Shown one piece after another: positions 25,492 through 37,561 of a stretch of DNA of 38,444 bases. The first letter of the stretch is position 1. Every line of letters starts with the position of its first letter. This DNA comes from Spirogloea muscicola. Its lineage: Eukaryota; Streptophyta; Zygnematophyceae; Spirogloeales; Spirogloeaceae. A program made the position numbers and the translations under genes. The notes under the pieces were generated by a model, which saw only the letters and a program-made list of their open reading frames with translations, searched no databases and was not told where the DNA came from. The DNA is taken from positions 38,630-77,073 of the forward strand of contig WELB01000147.1 in the NCBI GenBank assembly GCA_009602725.1, in the 5' to 3' direction.

Positions 25492-26955
25492 GAGGGAACA
25501 AGCGCTTGCAGCAGTATCTTAGAAGGTCAAGGCTGCCTCTGCTTGCTCTTGTTGATAGCTATTGTCCGTGCACCTGGCTACAAGCCTGCTGCTTGCAATT
25601 TGTGGTGCCAATGTATAGCTTTGAACGCACCATCATTCAAGTCTGTGCCACAATTTTGTCAGCACGTTATGAGAAATCACAACAAATAGCACACCAGCAA
25701 CGTTTCATGTACTTGGGAGAGTGTGGGTTTGGGACGGGCTCAGGTTCGAAGTGTTGCTCCTTGCTGTGAATCAAGCATCCGTAAGTGCCATCTGAAAGCG
25801 GCGAACTGGATTGGAGCTTTGCTAAGGAGCCATGCCTCAGTGCAGAAGATCTGGCTTGAAAGCTGAAGTGATGCTCCTATTGCGACTGTGGCACTAGAGT
25901 GGCAGAGGTGGTCGGAGGCTGGCGAGCGGAGCCTGGAGCTGCACTTGGCCTCTCCTGCTCCCCACTGCGACTTTGGCGGATGCTAGAGCCTCTCAAACTC
26001 AACCCGAGTTGTTGCACAGACTAACAAGCCAATGTTTCATGCCTATAAGAGAGAGAGGCTGTTGAGTGGCAGCGAAAACGTGGCCCTGGGCACAATCACA
26101 TGGAAAACAAGAGACATGGTTGTGTCAAGTGATGAAGCAGTAACGTTGAGTTGTTTCGCAGTTGCAAGGGGCCACAGCCCCAGGAGCATGGTCGTACTCC
26201 AACATGCTGGCTTGCATTGGTTATAGAGACACAAATCATACAAAGGGGCGGTGGCTCGAAGGGCAGGCCCAAGACAAGAGTCAAGGAGGGGCATAGAGAA
26301 GAGGTCCATGAGAAGAGCTGTGTGGACCCGCGCAAAGAACTTCTTCTTGCTCAGGGACCTGGCCACGTGCCTGCTGAAGGTTCAAGGCACCTTCATTCAG
26401 CGCTAGGCACGCTTCATAAGCTGGGCTGCAGCTGCCTCTGGCAGGGAGTACATGGTGAATGACAAGCACCTTTCTCGCGAGGCTTGCTTCGCAGCAACAG
26501 CGGTGGACAGCGTGCCTCACCTCACCGGTGTGTTTGCAATAAAGTGATGACCTTTGTTCGCTGGTACCCCTGGCTTACAGACGGCTGTGGCTCGGCGTAG
26601 GGGTCTGCTTTGACGGTGCTAAGGGGTCTAGGACGTCTCACAATCTTTTTGGGTCAGGGCATGGTCACAACATGCTCATTCGACGGAGGTGCCTCCACCT
26701 GCCATGGCGTAGCGTGGCAGACCACATTTTTGACTGGGCGCTGCGACAACCGAGATCAGCTTATCGCCACGCTGGGCTGCCGCCAGCAGCAAGCCCAGGG
26801 CCTGCCGTGCGGGCTCTGCGCGTGTTCTTGGCAATGTGCCCTCCCTGCGCTGACTCGCAGGAGCGCGCCGCAGAGCGCCAGCAGCGAGCACCAGGACCGT
26901 CTGCACTGTGCCTCGGCGGGTGGGCAAAGACCTTTTTGCCGTCCATTGCTGCACG
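25492..26955. other. Spacer between COPB2 and epsin, no gene recognised
   Basis: About 1.5 kb holding the COPB2 3' UTR. Small overlapping frames on both strands (25506-25769, 26043-26366, 26610-26960) lack family motifs. I see no tRNA, rRNA or repeat beyond the telomere-like string at its end. Confidence 0.5.
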
Positions 26956-27003
26956 CCTAAACCCTGAACCCTTAACCCTAAACCTAATACCCTAACCCTA
27001 AAG
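26956..27003 (+). repeat. Degenerate telomere-like CCCTAAA cluster upstream of epsin
   Basis: Reads CCTAAACCCTGAACCCTTAA followed by CCCTAAACC, TACCCTAACCCTAAA. These are five to six diverged units of the plant-type telomere repeat, the clearest such cluster in the window. It lies about 500 bp before the epsin start, where short telomere-like or telo-box motifs also occur in plant promoters. Confidence 0.65.
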
Positions 27004-27178
27004 CCGACCTCGCTGCACCAGCTCCTGCCGGTGGCGGCGCTCGCATCTCGCGCGGCTCATCGACGCCGGCCGCGGCGGCGCTCCGAAGCAGATGGGCTCC
27101 GCCCACCTGCCCCGCTCTCTCGCGCGACCGGAGACCGTGGCCATCGTCTAGATGACGCCCCAAGACCAGAACCCTAAT

Positions 27179-27214
27179 CGCCGCCGCCGCCGCCGCCGCC
27201 GCCACCGCCGCCGC
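27179..27214 (+). repeat. (GCC)n tract in the epsin upstream region
   Basis: About eleven GCC/CCG units with one CAC interruption, about 290 bp before the epsin ATG. It lies in GC-rich sequence that reads open on both strands. Confidence 0.8.
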
Positions 27215-27469
27215 TTGCGTCGCGGCCCGTGGCGCTCCTCCGGAGCGCGGGAGCGACGGTCTACCTTTGACCGGACGGAACGGCGCCCCTAACTAACCCT
27301 TGGCTTTGGTTTTCATTGATTATTAATTCTATTTGATCGAGTCGGTGGGCCGTTGCTGGTCCACACCCCAGTCCCACTTCCTCCACCCTTTCCGTTTGTC
27401 GCCTCGCATCTCGCGTCAGCCCCCCCCGCGCGCCGGGGCCGCCCGCGCCCGCGCCCGCNCGCGCCGCGC

Positions 27470-27497
27470 GCCGCAGCCGCCGCCGCCGCCGCCGCCA
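27470..27497 (+). repeat. (GCC)n tract in the epsin leader
   Basis: GCCGCAGCCGCCGCC-type repeat ending 6 bp before the epsin ATG at 27503. An ambiguous base (N) lies just upstream at 27459 in a GC-rich run, which suggests sequencing difficulty here. Confidence 0.8.
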
Positions 27498-27502
27498 AGG
27501 CG

Positions 27503-30500
27503 ATGGCCATGGTGGATCTTAAGAAGGGGTTCCGGCAGACGGTGCGGGAGATGTGAGTCCTCTGCTGCCGCGCCGCTCAGCAGCGCCGCTGCCTTCCTTT
27601 CGAGGCCCTGGCTGCGCCGCTGACGACAGTGGCGAGACGGCCTCAGGCCGCCGCGCTCAGTGGCTTGACGGCGACGATTCTGAGCTGCTTCTGAGGCGAG
27701 CCTCTGAGCGGGCCTGCGGCGGCCGCGTCGTGGAGTTCAGAGGCCCTCTCAGCGTCGGCCAGCCGCTCTGCCTTGTTGGCCCGCTGCTCTCGGCGGCCAC
27801 GGGAGTCCGTGCGTGGCTGATTGCGCTCTCTCGCCTCTCTGTGTGTCATCAGCAAGCGCGAGGTCAACAAGAAGGTCCTCAAGGTCCCGGAAATCGAGCA
27901 GAAGGTATCGCCCTCTTCTGATTGTGTACCGGCAAGGGGCACCGAGCACCTCCTTCATGTGTTACCGGCGTCACATAGACATGGAGGCGGCTGACAATCT
28001 CATGAGAGATCTATAGGCAATTGCTGGCTCTATTGACCGTGAGTCTAATGAAGTGCATCTTTCCGAACTCCACAAGGACAACCTGCAAATGGGGCTGAAC
28101 CCTACTGCTGAAGCACTGCTTCGATGTCTTCGCCTGCAGGTCCTTGATGCGACCAGCAATGAGCCTTGGGGACCCCATGGAACGGCCATGTCGGATATCG
28201 CTCAGGCCACTCGCAACTTGTGAGGATGCTCTGCCGGTGCTTGCTGTGGAAACTGTCTGTGATTCAGTGCACCATCCAGTCCTTTGACAACCCAGTACTA
28301 TGGGTCACTTGATAAGCTCACCAAGTGCTGGGTGCTCACCTCCAGCTTCTCCTGGCTGTCTTACTGTATGTAGTTTTGCTGCTTATGCTCTGGGGCACTG
28401 ATCAGCAATGAGCCCGTGGTTTGCAGCACCGAGCATCAGATGATTATGTCCATCATCTGGAAGCGCTTAAGTGATAAGGACAAGAACTGGAGACATGTGT
28501 ATAAGGTTGTTGTCTTGTCCTTCATGTAGTATCCCTGCAGCAGACGTTTGTTGAAGGAATAATCACTGAATGGACAGTGGCACAATTGCTGGTAACCTGT
28601 GCACCTCCTTGCGGTGTGACAGTGTTCTGATAGGCGGCTGGTCTTAGGATCTTTCTCTCGGTGCCTTACTGTGGGCTGCAGAGACCAAGCATCATAGCAT
28701 ACTTTATTCCGTCGCAATTTGACAAGGCAGGGCTTACTTGCCCCTAAGCTTACTTTCTGAATGTCGTCAATGTCAGGGCTTGACACTCCTCGAGTTCCTT
28801 GTCGCGCAAGGAGCCGAGCGGGTCATTGACGAGCTTCGTGACAGCACCTACAAGTTGAAGGTCCATTTCTCTACTTCTGCACCTGCTCGACACGAGAATC
28901 ATGTTGCTGTATTTATGGGAATGTGAGCAGAGAGGTCAAGGACAAACCACTCGACTTGGTCTCACCAAGACCTGTCTTGGTTATTCGCAAGAGCTGGCAT
29001 GAAGGCAAGCAGGCTTGACTCACGTGCAGCTGCAAGCATGTTGTCACTGTTGACGCCTCAAGTGATACACAAAAGCTTGATATTGCAGACCTTGGTGGAC
29101 TTCCAGTATGTTGAGTCAGGTGGCAAGGACCAGGGCCTCAACGTCCGCAAGAAGGCCCAGGCTCTCCTCTCTCTACTCGCAGATACCGACAGGATCCGGG
29201 AGGTTCGAGCCAAGGCTGCTGCCAACAAGGACAAGTACAGCTTATGCACCTGACAAATCAATCCTTGTGTTGTCACCACTTTTGCAAGGGCAGGACTGCT
29301 GAGCACTGAGGTTGCTCGTTGATCGTGTTGATGCACGCCCTGCTTGTTGCTGTTTTTGCTCACGCCTATGCTGATGATGGTGAGGGTTAAGAATGTCAAG
29401 AGATCAATTGAACTGGGTTATTTGAGCACCCTGGCTTAGGTACCGGGGGATAGCTTCATCGGGATATGGCAGCAGGAGCAATTCGTACTCAAGCACTTCA
29501 GGAGCCTACAGTGGAGATCGTTTCGGCGATGGCGACGACAAGTACGGCAGCGACAAGTACGGCAGCAGGGGATATAGTGACAGCTATAGGGAAAGGGATG
29601 AGGGTCGCTATGGAGACACGGATAGGGACAGCGACAGATTTGGCAGTGCCGACTGGGACAGGGATAGCAAGTATGGAAGTGCGGGCGCTCGCAGCTACAG
29701 CAGGAAGTATGAGGACACCTCTGGTAGTCCAGAGGATGGGAGCGCCCGCGATACTGACCAGGAATACGATCAGTATGGTCAGCGGAGTGTGGGAAGCTCA
29801 AGATACAGTGATGACAGGCAGCCCACACTCAAAGACCCTGGTGGTGTGGAGCGTTCGCTTGAGAATGATAGCCTCAGCTCCTCCAAGTGCGTCGTCTTTC
29901 TGCACCTATGTACAACTCTGTCTTGTGATGCTTCCGAAGCATGGCTCCTTTCTACATTGCCTTCGAGGACTCTTTGTAAGTTTGTATCTTCGTCTCAGCT
30001 CTTAAACCTTGTTAATGGCACCTGCAGTGTACTTTATCTAGTTTCCTTTCTAGCTGCTGACAATTTTGTGCACCTTACTCGATGTGCAGGGATGCTGGTG
30101 GCCTAGCTGCAGCAATCAATCGAGCCAAGGAGTCGAAAGTACAGGGCTCTGTTGTATCCACTGAAGTGCCTCCTGTGGACAGTCTGTCCGCTGCTGACGG
30201 TGATGATGTTGATGACTTCAACCCTCGTGCAGCCTCTCACCCTGCAGGTATATTCTGGAGCATAGAGAAATCTTCAGAGGTAGCTGATTGGTTGGTTGGT
30301 CGGGCAGTCTGACATGCAACAAGTTTCTCATGCTCCTCGTCTCTTTTTTTTTGGCTGAGTGCCACAAGGCTTGATGGGTTAAGGCTTGAGATGTGGAAGG
30401 TGTTAGCTAATTTCGATGCGTCACTAGCAGTAGGGTTTTCCCAGGCTGATGTTGTCTGCAACCGTCAGACCGTTCATAAGTGCAATTCGAGGAGTGCATG

Positions 30501-32047
30501 CCAGAGCTGCATACATGGTCTCGAATTGTGGAAAAGATTCCTACCTGCAGCTGAACCTCAGCAAAGAGGTGCAGGTGGCGACGTAGCTAACATATTCGGA
30601 GAGGACTTCCATCTGGCACTTGCCATTGTACCTCCTGCTGCGCCTGCACCTCCTCCTGAGGTCAGTCTGGGCAAGCCTGCATCTACAGTTTCGCCGAGCA
30701 GCTTGGCAAATAGGTCTTCAGCCATTTCACTGCAACTAGCATGGTTGCTCAGTGATGTCACAAGTAATCTAATCAACTGCAAAAGAAGTGGAATCAGCTT
30801 GTGCTTGTTTGGAAGACGTGCTCCTCCTTCAGGTGTGCCACTCCCGCTGCCTGCATTCTGCAAGTGGTCAACTTTTGCTCAACATCTACCCTTCCTGCAG
30901 GCTTTGTCAAATGCAGATTACTTCTCTACGACATCTGGCGCAGAAAGCTTCCAAGCCGTGCCGGCCTTGGCAGCAGCACCAAGGGCATCGTTCCAACAGC
31001 CACCACCCCATCCTCCTCCCTCCTTTGGAGCTTATGGAGCTGCCTTTGCTCCTGGCCACAGTGGCAGCAGCTTTGAAAGCTTTGACACCAACGCAAGCAA
31101 CGGGATCAATCCAAGCAACGGACCTGGAGTTGCAGCTCCCAATGGATATGCCGGCCCAGCTAGCACATTTGTAGCATTTGATCCAAAGCCACCAGCTGGC
31201 AACATGGGCACAGCTCCTGCTCCTGCTCCTGCCGCACCAGCTTCTTTTGACAACTTCGGAAGCTCCCAATTCGGCAGCAACCTTGAAGCAACAAACTCAG
31301 CTCTTAATGAGACTGCTACCAACAGGGGAATGCAAGCTGCAGCTGCACAGAGTACACCTGCCATTATCACTGTGTCTGCTGCTTCCATTCAGCCTTCTCT
31401 CGCCAAGGTTGCCTCGCAGAGTGAGAAGCCCAGATCTAAGCTGTGGGAGGACACCCTGAGCTTGGGCATTGTTGACCTGAACATAAAAGGTGTGAGCACG
31501 ACCAAACTGCTGATAGTGTCACTTAGCACGGTCCGTTCGCCTCAGCTTCTGCAAGTCCTCAAATTGCATCACAGTTATGCAGTGAGCACAGGGACTTGCC
31601 ATCTCTTGCCTAACGCTCAATATGCCTCTTCATTACATTGCAGCAAAAGACAACCCGCTGAGCAGCCTTGGCATCGAGCTGAAGGAGACCACCCTTGCTG
31701 CGAGCCAGAGGAAGCAGGAAGAGAAGCCTGCCGTGCCAGTAGGGATGGGCAGAGCCATGGGGTCTGGCTCCGGGATGGGCATGATGGGCGCGCAGGGCAT
31801 TGTTCCGCCCTCTCAGTCGAGCCTGGGTTCAGGTGTTGGCATGAGGAGTGCAACAGTACCTGGCCCTGCTGCAGGCTTTGGCATGGGACCTGGCATTGGA
31901 ATGGGTTACCAGGGCATGGGTCCCAGCGCACCAGGAATGGGTGTGGGCTACCATGGCATGGGCGCGAGCATGGCACCTGCCATGCAGAGAGCTCCGTCAT
32001 ACTCTCAGCAGCCACCTCATCAGGGGGGTTTTGGTGGTGGTTATTGA
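27503..32047 (+). CDS. Epsin, ENTH-domain clathrin/vesicle adaptor
   Basis: ENTH proteins bind phosphoinositides and help form clathrin-coated vesicles; plant epsins act at the trans-Golgi, vacuole and plasma-membrane routes. Exons 27503-27552, 27853-27904, 28140-28219, 28427-28505, 28777-28860, 29089-29234, 29440-29886, 30090-30247, 30551-30660, 30901-31489 and 31644-32047 join in frame to 732 residues. ENTH (about 8-160) reads [77 protein letters not shown] and [21 protein letters not shown] Gly/Ser/Tyr/Asp/Arg-rich region (164-312, with [10 protein letters not shown]) follows, then acidic [11 protein letters not shown] and NIFGEDF. After that come Ala/Pro/Phe/Gly-rich sequence, [18 protein letters not shown] and a Gly-Met-rich tail. 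The acidic and NIF-like motifs are plausible adaptor or clathrin contacts. A second ATG at 27509 would shorten the start by two residues. Confidence 0.95.
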
Positions 32048-33956
32048 GTAGGGAGGCACGTTTGCAGTGGTGAAGGATTCCCGGCCAAGTAGCAGCATTG
32101 AAGCAAAAGTTGGTGCCAGACTTGTCTGCAATTTTGAACTTGATGAAGCTCTGTGTGCGATTGTTGGACCGTCTCTAGATGTCACTTGGGCAACCAAGAC
32201 AATTCAACAGGATTGATGTTCTGGCCCTTCTTTACTTCAGGGCTACCGCATACAAGAAAACCTGAACATCATATTGCCGTTGAGACACACACAGGACTCT
32301 GAGGGAAGTATGGATTGGCAACCTGACATCTTGAGATAAGAGTGTGGGTCCTGACCTGGTAGCTGCGGCAACATACGACAACGAATTGCTAGCCTTCGTC
32401 TTGTGGACTGCCGTTGGTTGTCTGCCGTTATCCCCTGCAAAGCTTTGGAGCCTCTGGTGTCATGCCAGAATTCAAGGGTGCTGACCACCGCTTAGTTTTT
32501 GACCAGATATCTGTGCAGCAAGTGAGGGGTGTGTTACGTGTAGCAGCTCTGACCTCACTTGGAGGCCGGGCTCTTAAGAGACAACCAGGCATGCACCTGC
32601 AGATGTAGTTGGGCTCCTCAACTCAGCTCTGAAAATTGACAGGACAACCGAGCCTTGAATATGTCGTTGTTAAGTACCGATACATAGCCTTCACAGTGTT
32701 GACAATATGGAGGCCTGCAGTGCTGTCAATTACTACTATTCAAGATGCTGGGTAGTGTACATAAACTCGATGTGCTCTTTGGTGACACTTACTAGGCACA
32801 CTTGGCAGGTGGACAAGGTTGGCGAACAGGTTGCCAGAGCAGCACCAGATTGAGGGGTTAGCAAGCATTCTGTGCAGATCCAGCAGCCCTGGTCTGCTTG
32901 GGCAGGCTGGTAGTGGAAGTCATTGTATGGAGAGCATGAGTACCACCAATATGGTGAACTTGGGACACTTGTCCTTATCTCTCGAGCCAGGCCCTGGTCT
33001 GCTCAGTAAGTCTGCCTATTTCTTGTAGGCTGGCGCTTGCAGACACTAAGTTGCATTGATCGCACTCTGGCATCTCACTGAACAAGTGGCTGGTGTGGAT
33101 ATGAGCAGCATCCTCAAAGACGAGTCTTGAGAACATGTGAAAACACTGCACGGACAATGCCTCACGAGGACGAACAGAAGAAGGGAGAGAAGGAAGATCC
33201 AGGCAGTATTTGTTATGGAGTGGTGGCATAGACCAAGAGCAATGCAGAAGTGATATAATAGGGCGCAAGCCGAGGAGGACAACGTAGCAGATAATGCTCG
33301 GCGGATCAGGCGAGCCTAACCGCCACAAGCCGAAGGATCAGACAACCTGGTGCAGGATACGTTATGTCACGTTACCAGCCCGCTGCAGCAGCCTAAGACG
33401 CGACTATCCCAAAAGTGGTGCACAGCTAAGTCTAAGTAGAGCGCTGCTTCGACAAAGCCAAAACGCGTGCAATACACGTTGCATAGATGAGTTGCTGTCG
33501 TCGAAGCTGCCTGCTGCACACACAGTGCCTGCCCCTGAGCAGCAGCAGAGGCTGGCGAAAGGAGCAAGCAGCTCGAGCCACTGCGCCCGCACAGGCGCAG
33601 GAAGTGTGGACAGCCATGGTAAAAGACGTGCGCAGCAGGCCTGTCTGCTGCGCGTGAACGCCTTCGCACAACTTGCACGGCAACTGCACAGCGTTGGTAA
33701 ATTGAATAGATACACAGCGCAGCAAGAAGCTCTTCCCAAAGAAGAAGCTCTCTTAACAGAGGCGGCGGGACGGCTGTGAGAGGAAAGTTCCAAGGGAGTG
33801 AACAAGGTCTGCAGCGCGTTCCACAAAGCTACACTATTTGACTGCTAGTGAACGTCACTAAGGAGGCGATGGCTGTCAAAGGCCCAGAAGCATGGACTAG
33901 GAATGGACATCAAATGAGGAGTTGCCGGGTCGCGAGTAAGCGGATGCGCACTGGCA
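32048..33956. other. Spacer downstream of epsin, no gene recognised
   Basis: Includes the epsin 3' UTR. Overlapping frames at 33294-33779 (plus) and 33404-33826 (minus) are mirror frames of the same DNA with Ser/Ala/Arg/Leu-biased composition and no motif; I do not call either. Confidence 0.45.
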
Positions 33957-34050
33957 GAAGTGATGGCTCTCCCAAGGGAAAAAAAGGGGGCAAGGGCTGT
34001 GAAAAGCCAGCCCGTAAAGAACTGACAAAGATTCGAAGGGGCCAAATGAC
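33957..34050 (+). repeat. Dispersed hairpin-core repeat, copy 4
   Basis: GAAGTGATGGCTCTCCCAAG, then GGGGGCAAGGGCTGTGAAAA-GCCAGCCCG, then GACAAAGATTCGAAGGGGCC. The order and spacing match the element at 5075-5190. An inverted copy lies about 170 bp downstream, so the two could pair. Confidence 0.8.
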
Positions 34051-34216
34051 GGAAATGACAGACTGGCAGAGGCCGGCCCACAATATATGGGCAAGAGTCG
34101 GGCAGCAAGCAGCCGCAGCAAGCGGGGCTCGTGATGTGAGAGCAAGACCGTCGTCTTTTTGTCATCATCGTCATCGTTGTTGTCTTCATTGACTTCCAGC
34201 CGTACTTTTCACATTG

Positions 34217-34285
34217 TCCATTCTTTCTGGGCTGGCTTTGTCAGCCCCTCTTCTCTATGGGCGAGCACTTTCTTTTTCAGCCGCC
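34217..34285 (-). repeat. Dispersed hairpin-core repeat, copy 5 (inverted)
   Basis: TTGTCCATTCTTTCTGGGCTGG...TTTGTCAGCCCC...TATGGGCGAGCACTTTC. It is in reverse orientation to copy 4 and most like copy 2 (4966-5018), sharing the variant TGGGCGAGC. Confidence 0.7.
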
Positions 34286-34516
34286 CTCTCCTGGAAGCGT
34301 CCTCTCTTATTTCCCTGCTTCCCTCGACCTCTCCAAATCTCGGGCTTCGCTTGGTGTAGCCTCTTTATTGCTCTTCCTTTGCCATCTGCATGAGCAGTGT
34401 GTCGACAGGCCCAATGTCTCGCATCCTTCAGTATGTGGGAGCAAAGCAAATAGTCGCTGTGTGCTTTCGCTATCTTCGGTCTCTTCGAAGTTTCTTTGTG
34501 CTTTTTCTGCGCTCGT

Positions 34517-34546
34517 CAATCACAGCCATCGCCCTCTACTGGAAGA
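34517..34546 (+). repeat. 30-bp dispersed repeat, distal copy
   Basis: Matches 4771-4800 at 29 of 30 positions. As at the proximal site it lies among hairpin-core repeat copies. Confidence 0.7.
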
Positions 34547-34924
34547 TTCTGACTCTCAAGCATATAGTGGCTAAGCTTGGCTCATTTCGTTTGCACCGCG
34601 CACCTTGTTCTGGGGCTGAGGACCTTCGGTCCCGTCAATCTGTGGGCCGGCGCGCATTCGCGCCCCTCTGATTCTGCTATCTGTGTCCTGCAGGCGAGTT
34701 GAGCAGGCTGACTTCAACGCCGCTGGTTCGTTAGCCCAAGTCTACAGCATGCGAGATCATTGCCCTACAGCGGTCCATGGCACACGTCTAGCACCTGCGT
34801 GCTGGCCGGTGCTCTCGCTGCAGCCTCTGGCTTTCGTCAGGGGGATTATTTCTGACATCTCGTCTTTCGGATCTGAGGCTCCTCACTCGTAGCTATGGAG
34901 TGGTTCATCCTCCCCCAGTTCTGA

Positions 34925-35047
34925 GCTAGCGCTTTTGGCCCCTTCGTCGTTTGGCCCCTTCGAACCTTGTCAACTCGGTCATTTCTTTTTTTGGCTGGCT
35001 TCTCACAGCCCTTGCCCCCGTTGGGAGAGCCACTTTCTTTCTTTCTC
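34925..35047 (-). repeat. Dispersed hairpin-core repeat, copy 6 (inverted, near full length)
   Basis: Read on the minus strand it gives AGAAAGAAAGTGGCTCTCCC, GGGGGCAAGGGCTGTGAGAA, a GCCAGCC core, AGAAATGACC, then GACAAGGTTCGAAGGGGCC and ends near GCGCTAGCTC. It matches the inserted element at 5075-5190 from its first bases to its GCTAG end, which supports those element limits. It has an extra copy of AAGGGGCCAAA near the end. Confidence 0.85.
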
Positions 35048-35243
35048 TTTCCATCCTGCAGGACTCCCCGTAGCGCCAAACTTCTACGGATGCCCTGGCG
35101 GACTTGATCCGTGACGCCGGCTACCGCACTACAGGTGAACAATATCATGTTCATCACCACGGATGCTCAGGGACGCCATCACCGTCAATCGTAGACATTG
35201 TGGGTGTATAAGCTGGAGGAGGTCCACGGGCCTTGGTCCACAG

Positions 35244-35312
35244 ACCTTGTCCATTCCTATGGGTTGGCCTCTCACAGCCACCAGTCAATTGGGCCGCACT
35301 TTCTTCTGCCTT
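35244..35312 (-). repeat. Dispersed hairpin-core repeat, copy 7 (inverted, diverged)
   Basis: CCTTGTCCATTCCTATGGG, TTGGCCTCTCACAGCCACC and GGGCCGCACTTTCTTC follow the same order as copies 5 and 6 but with more changes and without the left GGCCCCTTCG part. Confidence 0.6.
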
Positions 35313-36435
35313 GGTTGATGTAGCTGTCACCGAGGCGTACAGAAGTTCACCATCGACTCACATTGCTGGCCACGCAGTGGGGAGTGCAGAGCAGAGAAAG
35401 CTGCACAACTGCTCTGACTACCCCCGCAGTAATCACCTCCTACCAGCGCAATTGACACCTTTGGCTGCATCGGTCCTCGCTTTCATACCCTACTTGAGAA
35501 CATCGCCAGTCTAGGAGAGGTCTTGAGGATGTGCTTCCAGCAGCCAACACGGTGGCTTGCTGCAGCCTCAAGAGCGTTTGAGCTCGCGGGGCTTGGTCTC
35601 AGTCTCGGCACAATCATATGCAAGCTCTCAGGCCCCGCAAGACATGCCAAAGGCGTTAAGAAGCCCGCTCAGAGAGCCGAGGTGGTGTGATGATGTGCAG
35701 CCCGTAGTGGCTGGTCGCTGGGGCTGGCCGGAGGGCCGAGGCACATCGAGCTTGCTGTGCCGGGGAGGAGTAAACTTCGGCACCACATAAGAAAACGCTG
35801 GAGCAGCTAGCCTCTTGGGCCAAAGACCGTTGTGCAGTGACAAGTGAATGGCCAAAGCGGCAAGGTGCAGACATGGATTGCAGCGCCGGTATGCGCCTTG
35901 CTGCTGCTTCTAGCACGTCTGTCGGGAATATGTGACATTTGTCTGTGATAGGACTCCGATGAGCACATGTAAGACCACATGATGCTGGCCAATGGACGCG
36001 GCAATTTCTGGAAAGTGCATCCAACGACAGAAGCAGGATGAGTGAGCGTATACTAAAGCAGGAGTAGTGTGAACCTTATCTAGCGGCCATGATTGGAGTA
36101 GGAACTAGAGAAGCAAACAATAATTGATCTGAGGGAAGCTATGGATAACCTGTTCTTGTGCTAAGTTGGTATGCTTTGTCGAAGTTTCCGCCTCACGCTG
36201 AGGTCCCAGAACAGCTCAGATGCGGCCAATACTTGCGAAAGTTGTTGTATGGTAACCTTGGTCAGAGCAGCGTAAGGTAGAGTGTATTAGCACATGCTGA
36301 TGCCAGAGTTTAAAGAGATGACAACAGCTACTTTCAGTCAACCACACATGTCCCTGTACTTTTCTTGCAGGATGACGTTCGCTGCAATTGTGCAACATCA
36401 GCTGGTCGCTGCAATTCTTGTCTGTCTGGATTGCA
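35313..36435. other. Spacer, no gene recognised
   Basis: No family motif, splice-consistent exon series or RNA gene seen. Frames of up to about 120 codons occur on both strands and overlap each other. Confidence 0.45.
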
Positions 36436-36471
36436 GCAAGTGCGACATTTAAATTAAGATGTCGCACTTGC
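36436..36471. repeat. Perfect 13-bp inverted repeat with 10-nt AT-rich loop
   Basis: GCAAGTGCGACAT at 36436-36448 pairs exactly with ATGTCGCACTTGC at 36459-36471; the loop is TTAAATTAAG. A third copy of the right arm lies at 37606-37618. It could be a transcript hairpin, a protein-binding palindrome or the junction of an inverted duplication. Confidence 0.8.
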
Positions 36472-36956
36472 AGGTGTATCTCGACGAGATATGAGGTCAA
36501 GCGAGATTTCGGCCAAATCCATGCTATCATCATATAAGCGGTTGAAACAATGGAGTTCCAACATTTGACGCATGACAGCGCAAGAGTCAGCTCATAGAAT
36601 CATCATCTGAACTACAAAAACTAGACAGAAAAATCTTGACGCCCGTGACTTTATGAAAGGTCGCTCACTACCTTTAAGTGCAGTTCACGACCTGAGCTCA
36701 CTGCAGCCAGAGCCACGAGCAATGCTCATCGAAACGATTTGAACAATAGTTGCAGCCAAGCCCACAGTGATTCATGAGCACACGCACACCCACGTAGTCA
36801 AACAGGATGAAGGGAGGGAGAATATACGAGGTTTCAAGATTTCATCATGTTCCATCTGGAGGAAAGCATCGGAGTGAAGCTCCCGCATGCTCGGCGAGGC
36901 CCACCGCAAGTGGAATCAAAGCCTGCAGCACGCATGTGCGACTTGCTGGTACTCAT

Positions 36957-37073
36957 TCGTTCAGGATATATTAAGCAGCCACTTCATGGAAACGCAGGCG
37001 GCAAAGTAGCTTCGTTGTTCAGGATGTGTTGAGCAGCCACTTCAAGCATACGCAGGCTGCAAATTGATGCGCC
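36957..37073 (+). repeat. Diverged tandem duplication, 58-bp period
   Basis: TCAGGATATATTAAGCAGCC (36961) and TCAGGATGTGTTGAGCAGCC (37019) each continue with ACTTCA, then A(A/T)ACGCAGGC(G/T)GC and AAA. The period is 58 bp. The copies differ by several substitutions, so it is not recent. Confidence 0.7.
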
Positions 37074-37561
37074 ATGTGCAGCCACCCTTATACGATAGCT
37101 TCTGACAGGAGGCACACTGGACATTGGCCAGCCAAAAGAAAGGGTGGGGCTGCAGGGTAAGCTTGGCATTGACATCAATGAAGGCTTACAGCAGCCACTT
37201 ACCTCTAGGGCCTGCACTTGGCTGACAGCTATCAGTCAGATAACGAACACCGTCCAGACTTTAGTGTGTGCCTCTTCCTGCAGCTTGCACACATGGCTTC
37301 GTCGGCCAATCACCACATTGAGGCCAATCATGGACATACCCTGGAGCAATCTTTGCTGGCCCAAAAGACTCTGCCACTTATTCTAAAAGCAACACGCAGA
37401 GCCTCTGCCTTTTGCTATGCTTCTCAAGCCTCATACAACACAGCCATTTGTTGATCGGCACACCGACACCTATCCCTCTGTGTGGCAAATGACCTGCTCA
37501 GCTTGGCATGAGCACAAATGCCTCAGGGCCTCTGCAGCGGTTGCTTCGTCATCTACACATG

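Noticed and set aside
31622..32047. Gly-Met-rich frame as a separate gene
   Set aside because: It is the last exon of epsin, entered in frame by the acceptor at 31642-31643.
33294..33826. 161-codon plus frame and 140-codon minus frame
   Set aside because: They overlap on opposite strands, have biased composition and no recognisable domain or splice partners.
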